Assembly: GCA_963706875.1 (NCBI GenBank)
Contig: CAVPNW010000022.1
Coordinates: 22,727 to 86,726 of the forward strand
Direction of reading: 5' to 3'
DNA: 64,000 bases
Source: Prado023 sp963706875
GTDB lineage: Bacteria; Actinomycetota; Actinomycetes; S36-B12; CAIYMF01
Shown here: positions 18,630-28,052 of the stretch, one piece after another
How the letters are laid out: every line of letters begins with the position of its first letter
How positions within the stretch are numbered: the stretch's first letter is position 1
Position numbers and translations under genes: made by a program
The notes under the pieces: generated by a model
The model's input: only the letters and a program-made list of their open reading frames with translations
Told to the model about the DNA's origin: nothing
Databases searched by the model: none

Positions 18630-20875
18630 ATGGCGGCTGAGGCGGAGGTGCCGCAGGCACCGGACCTCTCCGAGCCGGGCGTCCGGGGGCAGCGCTCCGG
18701 CGAATCCGGCGAGGCATCCCCGGCTCTTGTCAGTGGTGGCCGTGTTGGTCGCCGCCCTCGGCGCGATGGCTGTGGCCTGGGCCAAGATCGGTTGGCGGTG
18801 GGCCCGAGGATCTGAAGACGTTCTTCGTCTACCAGGGAGACGGGCTCGACATCGAGGCCCTCGCCCACACCATCGCCGTGAACGGCCTCACGGACTACCC
18901 GTTCTCGGGCAGCAGCTTCGGCTGGCCGCTGGGCACGCAGACGCAGTACTTCCCGTCGACGGACTGGATCCACCTCGGCGATCCTCAAGGCGGTATCGGT
19001 CCTCGCCGGCGGGGATCCGCAGCTGGCGCTGAGCGTCTTCTTCCTGCTCGGCGTCGGCCTGTCTGCGGTGGCGTTCTTCGCGTTCGCCCGCTGCGCACGG
19101 GTGACCCTCTGGGTGTCCGCCGCCCTCGCTTTCGCCTTCGCGATCTCGCCGTACGTGTTCTACCGCAGCGTGCACCTCTTCCTGGCGCAGGTGTGGGTGA
19201 TCCCCCTGGCTCTGATCCCGATCGTCGTGGCCTTGCGTGGGGCTCCCGAAGGCAGGGAGCCTTGGGGGAGGCTTCGGATGGGGGCGGTGCTGATCGTGCC
19301 GTCGGCGGTGGTCGGGGCCGCGGGGGTCTACTACGCGTTCTTCACCCTGCTGGCCTGGGTCCCCGCCGCCCTGCTGCTGCTGCCGCGCTGGCGACAAGGG
19401 CTCGCGCTGGATGGCCGCGCCGGTCACGGTGGTCGGGACGGTCGCCCTCGGGCTTCTCCCGAGCAGTCGGTTCGTCGCAGCAAGACCCGCCTTCACCGAG
19501 GTGGCAGAGCGAAACCCCGGTGAGACCCTTCTGTACTCGGGCGATGCGGCGGACCTGCTCCACGACGCGCTCGACGTCGTGGGTCGGATCCTTCGGTACC
19601 CGCTGGTGGCTGACGCCTCGTCGGCGAACTTCGAAGCCTTCGGGCTCGGGCTGGCGGGGCTCATCGCGCTGCTTGCGACGTGCGCGGCGGCGGCTGTGGT
19701 GCTGCTTCGACGGGTCAGGGCCGCCCGAAAGGGCAGCGCGACGGCCCTCTCCTTGCCTGGCCAGGGGCCGGCGCTCGTTGCGGTTTGGGTGGGTCTGTCG
19801 GTGATCTGGTTTCTGGCGTGGTACCAGCGGGCCGGGATCAACTTCCTCTTCGCGACCCTGGTCTCCCCCCAGCTGCGGGCGTACGGCCGCCTGACGCCCT
19901 TCCTGATCGCCATCTCCCTGCTGGGCGCGGGGCTGATCGCCACCTATCTCCGCCGCCGAGGCCGGCGCACGGCGGTCGCGTCGGCTGCCCTGGTGGGCGT
20001 CCTCGTCCTAGCCGCCGCGGCCAACGCGGCCGTCGTGGTCGCCCCCGTCAACGACGCGGAGCGCAATGCGTTGCGTCGGTCGATCGAGGCGTACGTCGAT
20101 CAAGCGAAGGCCGCCGCTGCCGCCCGGCTGCCCCATCGCGCTGGCACCCCTGACCCCGTGGCCCGAGTACCCCCAGGTCGAGCGGATGGACCTAAGCGAG
20201 AGCTGGCGGGTGGCCCTCGCGGTGTGGCCGACCCCCGTCAGCTTCGGCGCCGTGAAGGGCACCGAAGCGGCAGCGTGGCAGGAGGCGTACTACTTGAGTT
20301 CGACGGCCACGACCGCGCAGCTGGCCGCGGCGATGGGCTTCTGCTGGCTGAGCGTCGACCTGGACGGCTATGCGGATCCGGCGGCCCAGGAGGTGCTCGC
20401 TACGGGACTTCTCGGCGCCCCGATCAGCGAGGACCGAGCGCTTGGGCTGGTGGCCTACTCCCTCCTGCCGCTGCAGGAGCAGCAGGCCGCGGAATGGGGG
20501 GCGCAGGCAGCCTCGGCGCGCGAGTACCTAACCCGCCCGGTCGTCGCGACCGCGGGTGCCGGCCTGGCGCGCTTCCGGCTCGTCGGCGACTCTCTGACCA
20601 CCAAGCTGCTGTCGGCGGAGCCCGGGGTGCTCAAGGTCCACAACGTCGGCGAGGCCCCTCGATCGGTGCGGGTGACCCTCGATCCGTCGTCGGTCGCCGC
20701 CGGCGTCACACTCGGCGGGGCGACGGGCGCGAGGGAGAGCATCGAGGTGGAGGTGGCGCCGAGAGGGTCGGCGTCGATCGAGGTCACCGGCCCCTCGGGG
20801 GCGCCGGTCGTCGCCTTGCTGGCTGTGAGCGAGGGGTGGCTGGTCAGCGACTCGGGACTGACGCGGGGCCCATAG
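18630..20875 (+). CDS. Large multi-pass membrane protein, probable GT-C type glycosyltransferase (heavily frameshifted)
   Basis: About 745 residues assembled from several frames. A first membrane helix (VVAVLVAALGAMAVAW) is followed by an extracytoplasmic loop with GLTDYPFSGSSFGWPLGT. There are many hydrophobic helices (FAFAISPYVFYRSVHLFLAQ, VLIVPSAVVGAAGVYYAF, VGLSVIWFLAWYQ, FLIAISLLGAGLIATYL), then a soluble C-terminal beta-rich domain (about 20150-20875). The overall plan is that of polyprenyl-phosphate-sugar-dependent GT-C enzymes. No diagnostic catalytic motif was fixed, so the function is inferred. Breaks lie near 18715, 18810, 18985, 19410 and 20130. It marks the left edge of the glycan island. 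Confidence 0.65.
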
Positions 20876-20888
20876 TCCACCTCAGCTG

Positions 20889-20909
20889 CCGGCGGCCCTA
20901 TGCCGCCGG
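20889..20909. terminator. Hairpin between convergent genes
   Basis: CCGGCGG (20889-20895) and CCGCCGG (20903-20909) form a perfect 7-bp stem with a 7-base loop. It lies in the 70-base gap between the membrane-protein gene and the end of the aldolase operon. There is no U-tract; the position suits termination from both sides. Confidence 0.55.
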
Positions 20910-20946
20910 ATCGGACCCCGACTTCGGCATGCGGAAACTGCGGTGA

Positions 20947-21741
20947 TCAGGTGTTGAGCACGGTCCAGCGAGACTCGAGCATCTCGATCCGCTTGGCGTC
21001 CTCCTGCGTGATGTGCTGGTAGTAGTCGCGCTTGTTGATGAGCCAGAGAAGCTCGAAGTGGACCGCGTTGAGGAGGCCCTGCTCGATTCCCTCGTGCGCG
21101 ACCGCAACCCCGTCGAAGACCACCTTGCGGGTCTCGAAACGGGTGAGGTGGACCTTCTCGATCTCACGGAGGAATGGCAGTGCATCCATGGAAACGCCCC
21201 CGCCGCAGACGAAGTCCAGGCCAGCGGAAGGAGACGGCTTTCGCTGCATCGAGGACGTCGCGCAAGACCCGATCGGAGTTGACGTCGTCGCGCATCATTC
21301 CCGCACTGCCGACGTAGTCGACTCGTCCGAACACCAGGCCCTGCAAGCCGCCGGGTTGAGCGGCCATGCTCACCTGTTCGGCGAGGTTGCCGAAGGCGGT
21401 CACAGTCTCAAGGTTGAAGAGGAAGTCAACGTCAGACTGCTCGTCCTCGGCGAAGGCGATGTTCTTGGCCCCGATGTACTTGCTGACCGCGTAGACCGAC
21501 TCCACCATGGGGGCCACGATGTATCGGACGCCAATCTGCTTGGCCTCGTACAAGTCGCGAAGGGCCTCACAGCCCCGATCTTCACGGTGAGGGGGAGACC
21601 GGCAGAACGGGCGATGTCGACCAGGCGGAGCAGCTCATCGACCCGGTCCCCTCCGCCTCGAACTCGGCCTTGACGCTGACCACGCCGTATCTCTCGGCCG
21701 AGGGCGAGCAGGTCGCACATCTTGCGCTCAGTCGGGTTCAT
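20947..21741 (-). CDS. HpcH/HpaI-type aldolase / citrate-lyase-like protein (frameshifted)
   Basis: About 264 residues with a TIM-barrel fold typical of enzymes that make or break C-C bonds with pyruvate or acetyl-type donors. Metal-ligand motifs are visible: glutamate in FNLETVTAFGNL and aspartate in FGRVDYVGSAG. Other matches are LPLTVKIGG, VRYIVAPMVESVYAVSKY, then LREIEKVHLTRFETRKVV and a C-terminal LLWLINKRDYYQHITQED. Frame changes lie at about 21560-21690 and about 21235-21260. Start ATG 21741 overlaps the ThDP-enzyme stop by 14 bases, making it the last gene of a four-gene coupled operon. The substrate is unknown; a keto-acid or sugar-acid unit for the glycan is likely. Confidence 0.75.
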
Positions 21742-23521
21742 CAGACTTCACCTTCGCGAGAAAGGGCATCAGCTGGGCAGCGAGATTCGCGGTGAGGCCG
21801 GGAGACATCATATGAAGCGGGGCGGACGTCATGGACCCATCCGGGAGCACGCGGGATCCGATTTTGGGCCAGTAGGGCTGCTCTGAAGAGACGGGGACCT
21901 CGAGAAGCGCCGGTCCGGGCGCGTCGAGCAGGGCGAGAACTGTGGGATCCGTGGTCCAGTTCCGATCTAGTCTTCGGTAGGGAACCGACCAGGCCGCCGC
22001 CAGCCGCTCCCAATTCGGAAGGCCTAGCCCGGTATCCCGGTCGCACCCGACATAGGCCCCATCGAAGTAGTTGCGCTGGGTCATGCGGATCGATGCGTAG
22101 CCGCCATTGGCCATGATGAACATCTTCAAGTTCAAGCGATGCCAGGCGACCGTGCCAAGCTCTTGAAGGTTCTGCGCGAAGCCGCCGTCCCCCTCAGTCA
22201 GCACGACGCGCTTCGAGGGGTTCGCCATTGCGGCCCCGATAGCGCCCGCGAGTCCGTACCCCATGCTGGCGAGGGCCTTGTTGCTCACGACGGTCTGGCC
22301 CTCCTTGTTCTCGAAGACCTGCATCGCCACGGTGAACGAACCCCCGCTGCTGGAGGGGATCAGAATGTCCGTGCCGTTCAGGAGTTCCGACAACTGCTGG
22401 ACGAACACCTGCGGCACCAGAGCTTGACCGGCAGTCAGATTGGCCTCCTCGACCAGTGGGAGCTCCTGGCGAAGGCGCGCGATGAAGCCCCGCCACTGAG
22501 ACCAATTGGGCAGGGAGGTCGCGTCCACCAGGGAGGCAAGGGCTGCGTTTGCGTCGGCATGCACGGCCCACGAGACGCTCGGCCTGCCCTTGTCCAACTC
22601 GGTGCGATCGACATCGACCTGCGCGATCCGTGCCAGGGGCGCGAAGTCCTGCCAGGCGAAACCTGTTTGCTGGAGGCCCACGAGTGCCGAGGGCGAGGAC
22701 GAGGTCGGACTGCTGGATCGCCAGATTGGCCCAACGCATGCCCCAGGTGTTGGGCCGGCCCCCATACACGGGGCTGTCGGCGGGCAGTCGGTCCATGGCG
22801 TTCCAGGTCAGTGCGACCGGGACGCCCAGGGACTCCAGCCTCGGTCGGAGCGTTCGCGCGGTGCGCCTGTCTACTCCGCCACCAAGGAGGATCAGCGGAC
22901 GCTCCGCCTCCTGCAAGGCATTGAGAGCCTCCGCCCATTCAGAAGGCATGCCGGCTTCGACCGATGGCATCGGCGTGCGAGCGACTTGGGCGGCGTCTGG
23001 CGAAGGGGCGATGGCAGGGGACGCCTGGGCACAAGGCAGATCTCCACGAAGACCGGGCCCGGGACGACCGACCTGTCCGGACTCGATGAGGGCGTCGAAG
23101 GCGACCATCGGGATGGGCCGCTCAAGGCGAACGGCGGCCTTCGTCACCACTTCCACGATGCGGACCCCGTCGATCTCCTGAATCCCAAGCTGTCGGACCC
23201 CGTTGCGGGACAGATCGGCGGATTTCACCTGCCCCCCGATAACCAGCACCTCACGGCTTTCCAGCCAGGCCCCGGAGATCCCAGTGACCGCGTTCGTCAA
23301 CCCGGGTCCCGCCGTGACGAGGGCAAAGGCCTTGCGGCCCTCCGTGTGCGTCTCGTTGAAGTACTCCGCGGCGACAACCGCCGTGAACTCGTGGACCACG
23401 GGCACCATGGCGAAGCGGGTTCGGCAGGCCTCCACCAGGTGCATGATGTTGCCGCCAGCCACGAACATGCAGTGCGTGTAGCCGCGGTCAGCCAGGCGTT
23501 CGGCGACTTGCTCGGCGAAGT
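21728..23521 (-). CDS. Thiamin-diphosphate-dependent acetolactate-synthase-like enzyme (frameshifted)
   Basis: Roughly 595 residues in three ThDP-enzyme domains. The N-terminal part has MFVAGGNIMHLVEA and the catalytic glutamate in VVHEFTAVVAAEYF, plus VTAGPGLTNAVTGISGAW. The middle domain has LILLGGGVDRR. The C-terminal domain has the ThDP site EGDGGFAQNLQELGTV with ANGGYASIRMTQ. Frame breaks are near 23060/23030 (compensating) and 22690. The 5' boundary is uncertain because no good start codon precedes FAEQVAERLADRGYTHC; a frame error there is likely. Housekeeping acetolactate synthase is unlikely given the neighbours. It may transfer a two-carbon unit to a keto sugar, as YerE does in yersiniose synthesis, or decarboxylate a keto acid. 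Confidence 0.78.
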
Positions 23522-24564
23522 TCGATGCGCTTCGCCGATCGCTCGGCGCGCTGCGGCTACCGCCTCGGCCAGATTCGCCGCGCTTCGCTCCAACGGGATG
23601 ACTTCGAGCCGTCCCGCATGGCCCGGTAGCACCAGGCGGTACCCGCCTGGTGAGTGCTTCTTGTCGGACTTGAAGCCTTCGGCGAATCGTTCCCAGTCAA
23701 TCGCGGGAACTCTCCAGCCGGCGGCCGCCGCACGATCGAGGAGAGCGCCGCAGTAGTGATCCAGGCTCGCCGTGAGCGGTGTTCGCTCCGCCAGTGGGTA
23801 GGCCATCGCGGCCCGCATTCCCAGGGCCACCGCCAGCCCGTGGGGCAACGCCATGGAGGTCGCCACCTCAAGCGCGTGCCCGAAAGTGTGGCCGAAGTTC
23901 AGCAATTGGCGCTGGCCCTGGTCGAACTCGTCGGCCTCGACGATGTCCCTTTTCGCGGTCAGGGCCAGCCTGGCGATGTCCTCGAGTGCGCCGTCGTCGA
24001 GGACCCGTGTGGAATCGACCGTGTCGATGAACCTCGCGTAGACGTCCGGGCCCGAGGCGAAGCAGATCTTCACTGCCTCGGCGAGGCCTCCGATGAGCTC
24101 AACCTGGGACTGCGTGAGGGCCAGGTGGGGGTCGACGTAGACGTGTTTGGGGGGTAGAAGTTGCCGAGTAGGTTCTTGAAGCCTCCGGCGTTGATCGCGC
24201 TCTTCCCGCCGATGCATGAGTCAGCCATCGCCAATAGCGTGGATGGGACGTACGTCCAAGGAATGCCCCTCATATAGAGGGCTGAAGTCAACGTGGCCAC
24301 ATCCTGGATCGAACCGCCGCCGATCGCACACAGGGTGGACGAGCGATTGATCCCGAGGCGACACATGCGCACGGCCAGGGCTTCCACCCCGGCGAGGGTC
24401 TTGGTGGCCTCGGTCGCGGGGATCGGCAGGTGGGCCACCCCATCCAAGTGGACCAGGCCAAGGAGAGCCTCGTCCACCACCACAATCGTGGCGTCAGCGA
24501 CGGCTCGTTCGGTGCCGCCTGCCCCGATCGAGATGCGATAGCCGCCCGAGGACGAGGCCACCAC
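23522..24564 (-). CDS. Sugar-phosphate cyclase, 3-dehydroquinate-synthase-like (frameshifted)
   Basis: About 347 residues, NAD- and metal-dependent cyclase superfamily (DHQ synthase, EEVS, DOI synthase). Motifs are AIGGGSIQDVATL, VPSTLLAMADSCIGGKSAIN, GFKNLLGNFYPPKHVYVDP, the metal-ligand glutamate in GGLAEAVKI and the two histidines in LLNFGHTFGHALE. GGGSIQD replaces the GGGVxxD typical of AroB, and the N-terminal half is short. The frame shifts near 24165. The 3' end merges with the ThDP gene through a probable frame error, so that boundary is approximate. GTG 24564 starts just after the SDR stop. The operon context (no shikimate genes) argues for a carbocyclic or cyclitol product. Confidence 0.75.
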
Positions 24565-24568
24565 CAGT

Positions 24569-25252
24569 TCAGAGGGTCACGGGTGTAGCCCCATCCGCCG
24601 TCGACGACCAGGTCGCACCCCGTGATCCCGGAGGAACGCTGGTCAAGGAGGAACTGCGTTGCTGACGCCACCTCTCCGGCGCTCACCAGCCTGCCGAGGG
24701 GTCCCGCTGATGACGGACTCGACCTGCTGCTGGCTGAGGTTGGCGTGCGTCATTGGGGTGTCTATCACGCCCGGGTGGAGGGCGTTGATCCTGATGCCCT
24801 GGGGGCCCAGGTCGACGGCCGCCGCCCTAACGAAGCCGCTCACGGCCGCCTTCGACGCGATGTAGGCGGACTTGCGATCCGAGCCAGCGCGTGCCAGACG
24901 GATCCGAACACCACGAGGCTGCTCCCACGTGCCAGGCTGCCGGCGGCGAGGAGGGCCGCCAGGGTGTCCGAGACATAGGGACGTTTGCCGCGTACATGTC
25001 GGCCAGGGCGCGAGACCCGTCGGAGAGGGAGTTGGCGACGTTGGCACCCCCCGCCCACACCGCGCCGCCGACTGAGAGCGGAGCGAACCCCTGTGCCCAG
25101 TCAGCCATATCCGTGCTCAGCCAACGAGGGCCCGCACTTGAGCGAGTGGCTGACCGAGTAACCCGCACGACCGAGGCGCCGTCTCGCTCAAGGTGTCGAG
25201 CAACCACCCTGCCGAGTGCGCCCGAGGCGCCGAAGACGAGGGTCAGGCTCAC
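24569..25252 (-). CDS. Short-chain dehydrogenase/reductase (frameshifted)
   Basis: About 228 residues. The cofactor loop reads VFGASGALGRVVARHL, the catalytic pair is in SAYIASKAAVSGFVRA, the following INALHPGVIDTPM is the classical PG motif, and the C-terminus ends GCDLVVDGGWGYTRD. The glycine loop GASGALG departs from TGxxxGIG. Frame changes occur near 24990-24960, near 24900 and near 24700. GTG 25252 is the start; a stop at 24569-24571 becomes in frame after one shift. It is the first clear gene of the four-gene operon with the cyclase, ThDP enzyme and aldolase. It presumably oxidises or reduces a ring or side-chain position of their product. Confidence 0.75.
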
Positions 25253-25658
25253 CCCGGGTTGGTCAGCGCTCTTAGCTCATACATGGGCACCGCAGGAGGT
25301 GGCGAGGGTCGACTGCCCTTCGGCTTGGACGCCGGGGGGCGCCGAGTTCGATGAGGCGTCACGCGTGGCACGGAGGACCTCTCGCACGCTGTTGATCAAC
25401 TTCCACCTCTCAGGCCGTGCCATGGTGTTGTGCAGGCACTAGTCTCGCGTGCCTCGGCCGGAGTCCCCGGACGACACGGCGAGCCGCTCGCGCCGACCGC
25501 CCCCGAGGTGAAGCCCGCGAGGCTCTAGGCAGTGTGGCCCTGCCGTGGCGCGGACCGGGAATTGACCCCTCGCGGGGTACCCTTCGGGCTGCGGGTTGAC
25601 CAGTCCGGACAGGCCGGGCGACCCGTCTCTCACGCCGCTCTGGGGGATCAGTAGCCCG
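25253..25658. other. 406-base divergent spacer between the cyclase operon and the GT2 gene
   Basis: Apart from the doubtful 48-codon frame at 25277-25423, no gene is supported. TTGACC at 25562-25567 and at 25596-25601 look like -35 boxes for rightward transcription, and TACCCT at 25579-25584 like a -10 box. However, the spacing between them (11 bases) is too short for a standard promoter. The promoters of both flanking transcription units must lie in this stretch. Confidence 0.4.
25277..25423 (-). CDS. Possible 48-residue ORF heading the cyclase operon
   Basis: An ATG-started frame (begins MARPERWKLINSVREVLRA) ends 24 bases before the SDR start on the same strand. Its first half would form an amphipathic helix; the second half is low-complexity. 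No family is recognised. It could be a small leader gene, a remnant, or chance. Confidence 0.2.
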   Translation of the reverse strand: MARPERWKLINSVREVLRATRDASSNSAPPGVQAEGQSTLATSCGAHV

Positions 25659-26669
25659 ATGACCGACGCCGCACCCAGCGCAGATGAGGCGCATCGCACC
25701 CCTGCGGATCGCTCGGCGCGGCGTTCGGTCGATGTGATCATCCCGGCGTACAACGAGCAGGAGTGCATCCCGGAGCTCACCCGCCGGCTGGGGAGCTCTT
25801 CGACCGAGAGACCGCGTACGACTGGCGCGCCATCATCGTGGAGAACGGCTCCGGAGACAGGCCTGGGCGCGCGCGGCGGCTCATGCGGCCGACGACCGCA
25901 TCACGGTGGTTCAGTTGTCCCGCAACTTCCGCATGGACGGCGGGTTGACCGCGGGCCTGGAACTTCGCGACGGCCGATGCCGCGGTATTCATGACCGCCG
26001 ACCTGCAGGACCCCCCCGAGGCCATCTCGGAGTTCCTCCGGGCGTGGGAGGACGGCGCCGACAACGTGTACGGGCTGGTGACCGAGCGGCAAGGCACCGG
26101 CCGATCCGCGGTTCAACTCACAGGCCTTCTACTGGCTTGCCAACCGGATGACCAACGTCAAGTTGCCGCGCAACGCCAGCGACTTCCGGCTCATGGACCG
26201 GCGGGTCTACGAGGCCGTGCGCGACCTGGACGAGAGCAACAGGTTCATGCGCGGGCTCGTGGCGTGGACCGGCTTCCACTCGGTTCCTGTCCCGGTCACG
26301 AGACCGCCGAGGTTCGCGGGGGACTCCAAGGCGTACAGCTTGCCGGTCCTCGGCTTCGCAGTGCGGGGGATCCTGGCGAACTCGTTCGTGCCGATCCGGC
26401 TGATCAGCGCGTTCGGTGTCGTCTTCGCCGTGCTGTCCTTGCTCGCGTTCCTGGTGTTCGCCGGCGTGTGGCTGACCCGCGGTGTGCCGTTTGCCGGGTT
26501 CGGCAGCCTGGTCTCGCTCGGCCTGATCGTGGCGAGCGCCATCACGGTGATGCTCGGCGTGATCGCCGAGTACATCGGATTGATCTACGAGGAGGTCAAG
26601 GGGCGTCCGAACTTCGTGGTGCGTGGGACGTTGGGGCTGGACGGGGATGTCGGGCACAGCCGTCGGTGA
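25659..26669 (+). CDS. Polyprenyl-phosphate glycosyltransferase, GtrB/DPM1 type (family 2, frameshifted)
   Basis: Transfers a sugar from a nucleotide donor to polyprenyl phosphate on the cytoplasmic side. The GT-A core has VDVIIPAYNEQE, ENGSGD, VVQLSRNFRMDGGLTAGL, the metal-binding MTADLQDPPE, and SDFRLMDRRVYEAV. The C-terminus has two membrane helices (ISAFGVVFAVLSLLAFLVF and LIVASAITVMLGVIAEYIG) before a cytosolic VKGRPNFVVR end, the usual GtrB layout. Breaks lie near 25795, 25880, 25975 and 26100. The next reductase gene overlaps by 23 bases and a GtrA gene follows. A GtrA-GtrB-epimerase set would make and flip a lipid-linked modified sugar. Confidence 0.85.
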
Positions 26670-27606
26670 CACGGCGCTTCGACCCGCAGCCGTGGCGTTG
26701 GCCTCCTCCTACCTCCGCGAGGGCGACCGTGTCTTGCTCCTCGGCGCCGGAGGGTGGTTCGGCACGACCGCCCTGCACCTGCTTGCTCCGTCGCTAGGCG
26801 CTGCTCGGTTGCGGCCGATCACGGGCCGGCCCCGCCAGGTTCGCGCCGCCGGGCGGCAGTGGGGCCTGGAGGCCTTCGACCTCGAGCAGGTCAGGGCCTT
26901 TCGGCCCACGGTCGTCCTCGACCTGGCCTTCCTGACCCGGGAGAAGGTCGAGGCGTTGGGCCTTGAGGCCTACGTCTTGGCTAACTCGAGGCTGACCTCG
27001 CAGTTCCTCATGGCAGCCTCGCTCCCCGGCGTTCGGGCGGCCGTCACGGCCTCCAGCGGGGCCGCCCTCGGCCTCGGCGGGCACAGCGGCTGGGACCTGG
27101 AACGCAACCCGTACGGGTTCCTCAAGCGCGCGGCGGAGACGATGGCGGTGGAGGCGGCGCACGAGAGTGGAATCGGGATGACCGTGGCCCGGGCCTGGTC
27201 GCTCTCGGGGGGTTTCGTCACCCGACCGCGCGATTACGCCTTCAGCGACCTCATCCTCCAGGCGCCAGGGGGCGAGGTCGGGGTCCGATCTCCGCAGGAG
27301 GTGTGGCGTCGCTATAGCCTGGTGGAGGACTTCCTCGCCGTGGCTCTGGCGGACGCCCTTGGTGGTCTCGTGCGCGTCCTCGACTCAGGTGGACCACTCA
27401 CCGAGATCGGCGGCCTCGCCTAGGCGATCGCCGAACGGAGCGGCGCCTCGGTCCGCAAACGTCCGAGCGAAGGGCGCGGTCCCGTCAACCAATACCACTC
27501 CGACGATCGGGCGTGGAGGGAGGCCTGCAGACGGCACGCCTTCGACCCGGCGGACCTCGACGAGCAGATCGAGCGAGTCTCCATGGCACTAGCCGGTGGT
27601 GCTTGA
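26647..27606 (+). CDS. NAD-dependent epimerase/reductase, extended SDR, interrupted by an in-frame TAG
   Basis: An extended SDR with cofactor loop LLLGAGGWFGTTALHLL, VVLDLAFLTREKV and catalytic-type NPYGFLKRAAE after TASSGAALG. It probably reduces or epimerises a nucleotide-linked keto sugar and could be the terminal reductase for the CDP-sugar made by rfbFGH. A TAG at 27421-27423 ends the frame at 258 residues. The same frame stays open for 60 more codons of protein-like sequence (for example RAWREACRRHAFDPADLDEQ) to TGA 27604. A CAG-to-TAG change or base error is the simplest explanation. Confidence 0.7.
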
Positions 27607-28040
27607 GCACCGGGCCGGTAGCCCCAGTCACCGGCGGGCTGATGGTCCGGTTCCTCATCATCGGCGGGTGGAACACGGTGTTCGGCCTGGCGACCTTCAC
27701 CTTCATCTGGTGGTGGCTCGGTGAAGAGGTCGGTTACGTCGCGACCCTGCTGATGGCCCAGGTGATCGCCGTGGTCCAGTCCCACGCCACCCAGCGCCGC
27801 TTCGTCTGGCGGTCGCGCGGCCCCTATCTCGCCGAGCTCTCGCGGTTCTCGGTCGTCTACTCGCTGGGGCTCCTGCTGAATCTCGTTCTGTTGGCCGTGG
27901 CAGTCGACGTGTTCCACCTGCCGGTGCTGGCGAGCCAGGTGGTCATCACAGCCCTGGTGATCGTCGCCCAGTTCGCAGCGCAGCGCCTCTGGGCTTTCCG
28001 CAGTGGGTTGGCACTCCCAGCTGGCGCCGGCGAACGGTGA
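27603..28040 (+). CDS. GtrA family membrane protein
   Basis: About 145 residues with four membrane helices: FLIIGGWNTVFGLATFTFIWWW, YVATLLMAQVIAVVQSH, FSVVYSLGLLLNLVLLAVAV and SQVVITALVIVAQFAAQRLWAF. GtrA proteins are linked to flipping or using polyprenyl-phosphate sugars, here with the GtrB-type enzyme encoded just upstream. TTG 27603 overlaps the TGA that ends the extended SDR frame (TTGA). ATG 27642 is a reasonable alternative and begins two residues before conserved RFLIIGG. The frame is intact. The gene is convergent with the next one, 12 bases away. Confidence 0.85.
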   Translation: MSTGPVAPVTGGLMVRFLIIGGWNTVFGLATFTFIWWWLGEEVGYVATLLMAQVIAVVQSHATQRRFVWRSRGPYLAELSRFSVVYSLGLLLNLVLLAVAVDVFHLPVLASQVVITALVIVAQFAAQRLWAFRSGLALPAGAGER

Positions 28041-28052
28041 GCGGCGGTGCGG

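Noticed and set aside
20947..23521. Phosphonate (aminoethylphosphonate) pathway: PEP mutase plus phosphonopyruvate decarboxylase
   Set aside because: The aldolase has HpcH-type metal motifs, not PEP-mutase motifs. The ThDP protein has the full acetolactate-synthase length, and no aminotransferase or cytidylyltransferase of that pathway is adjacent.
23522..24564. Reading the cyclase as housekeeping aroB
   Set aside because: It is not with aroC or aroK, the GGG motif is variant, and it is coupled to ThDP, aldolase and SDR genes. Not excluded, but less likely.
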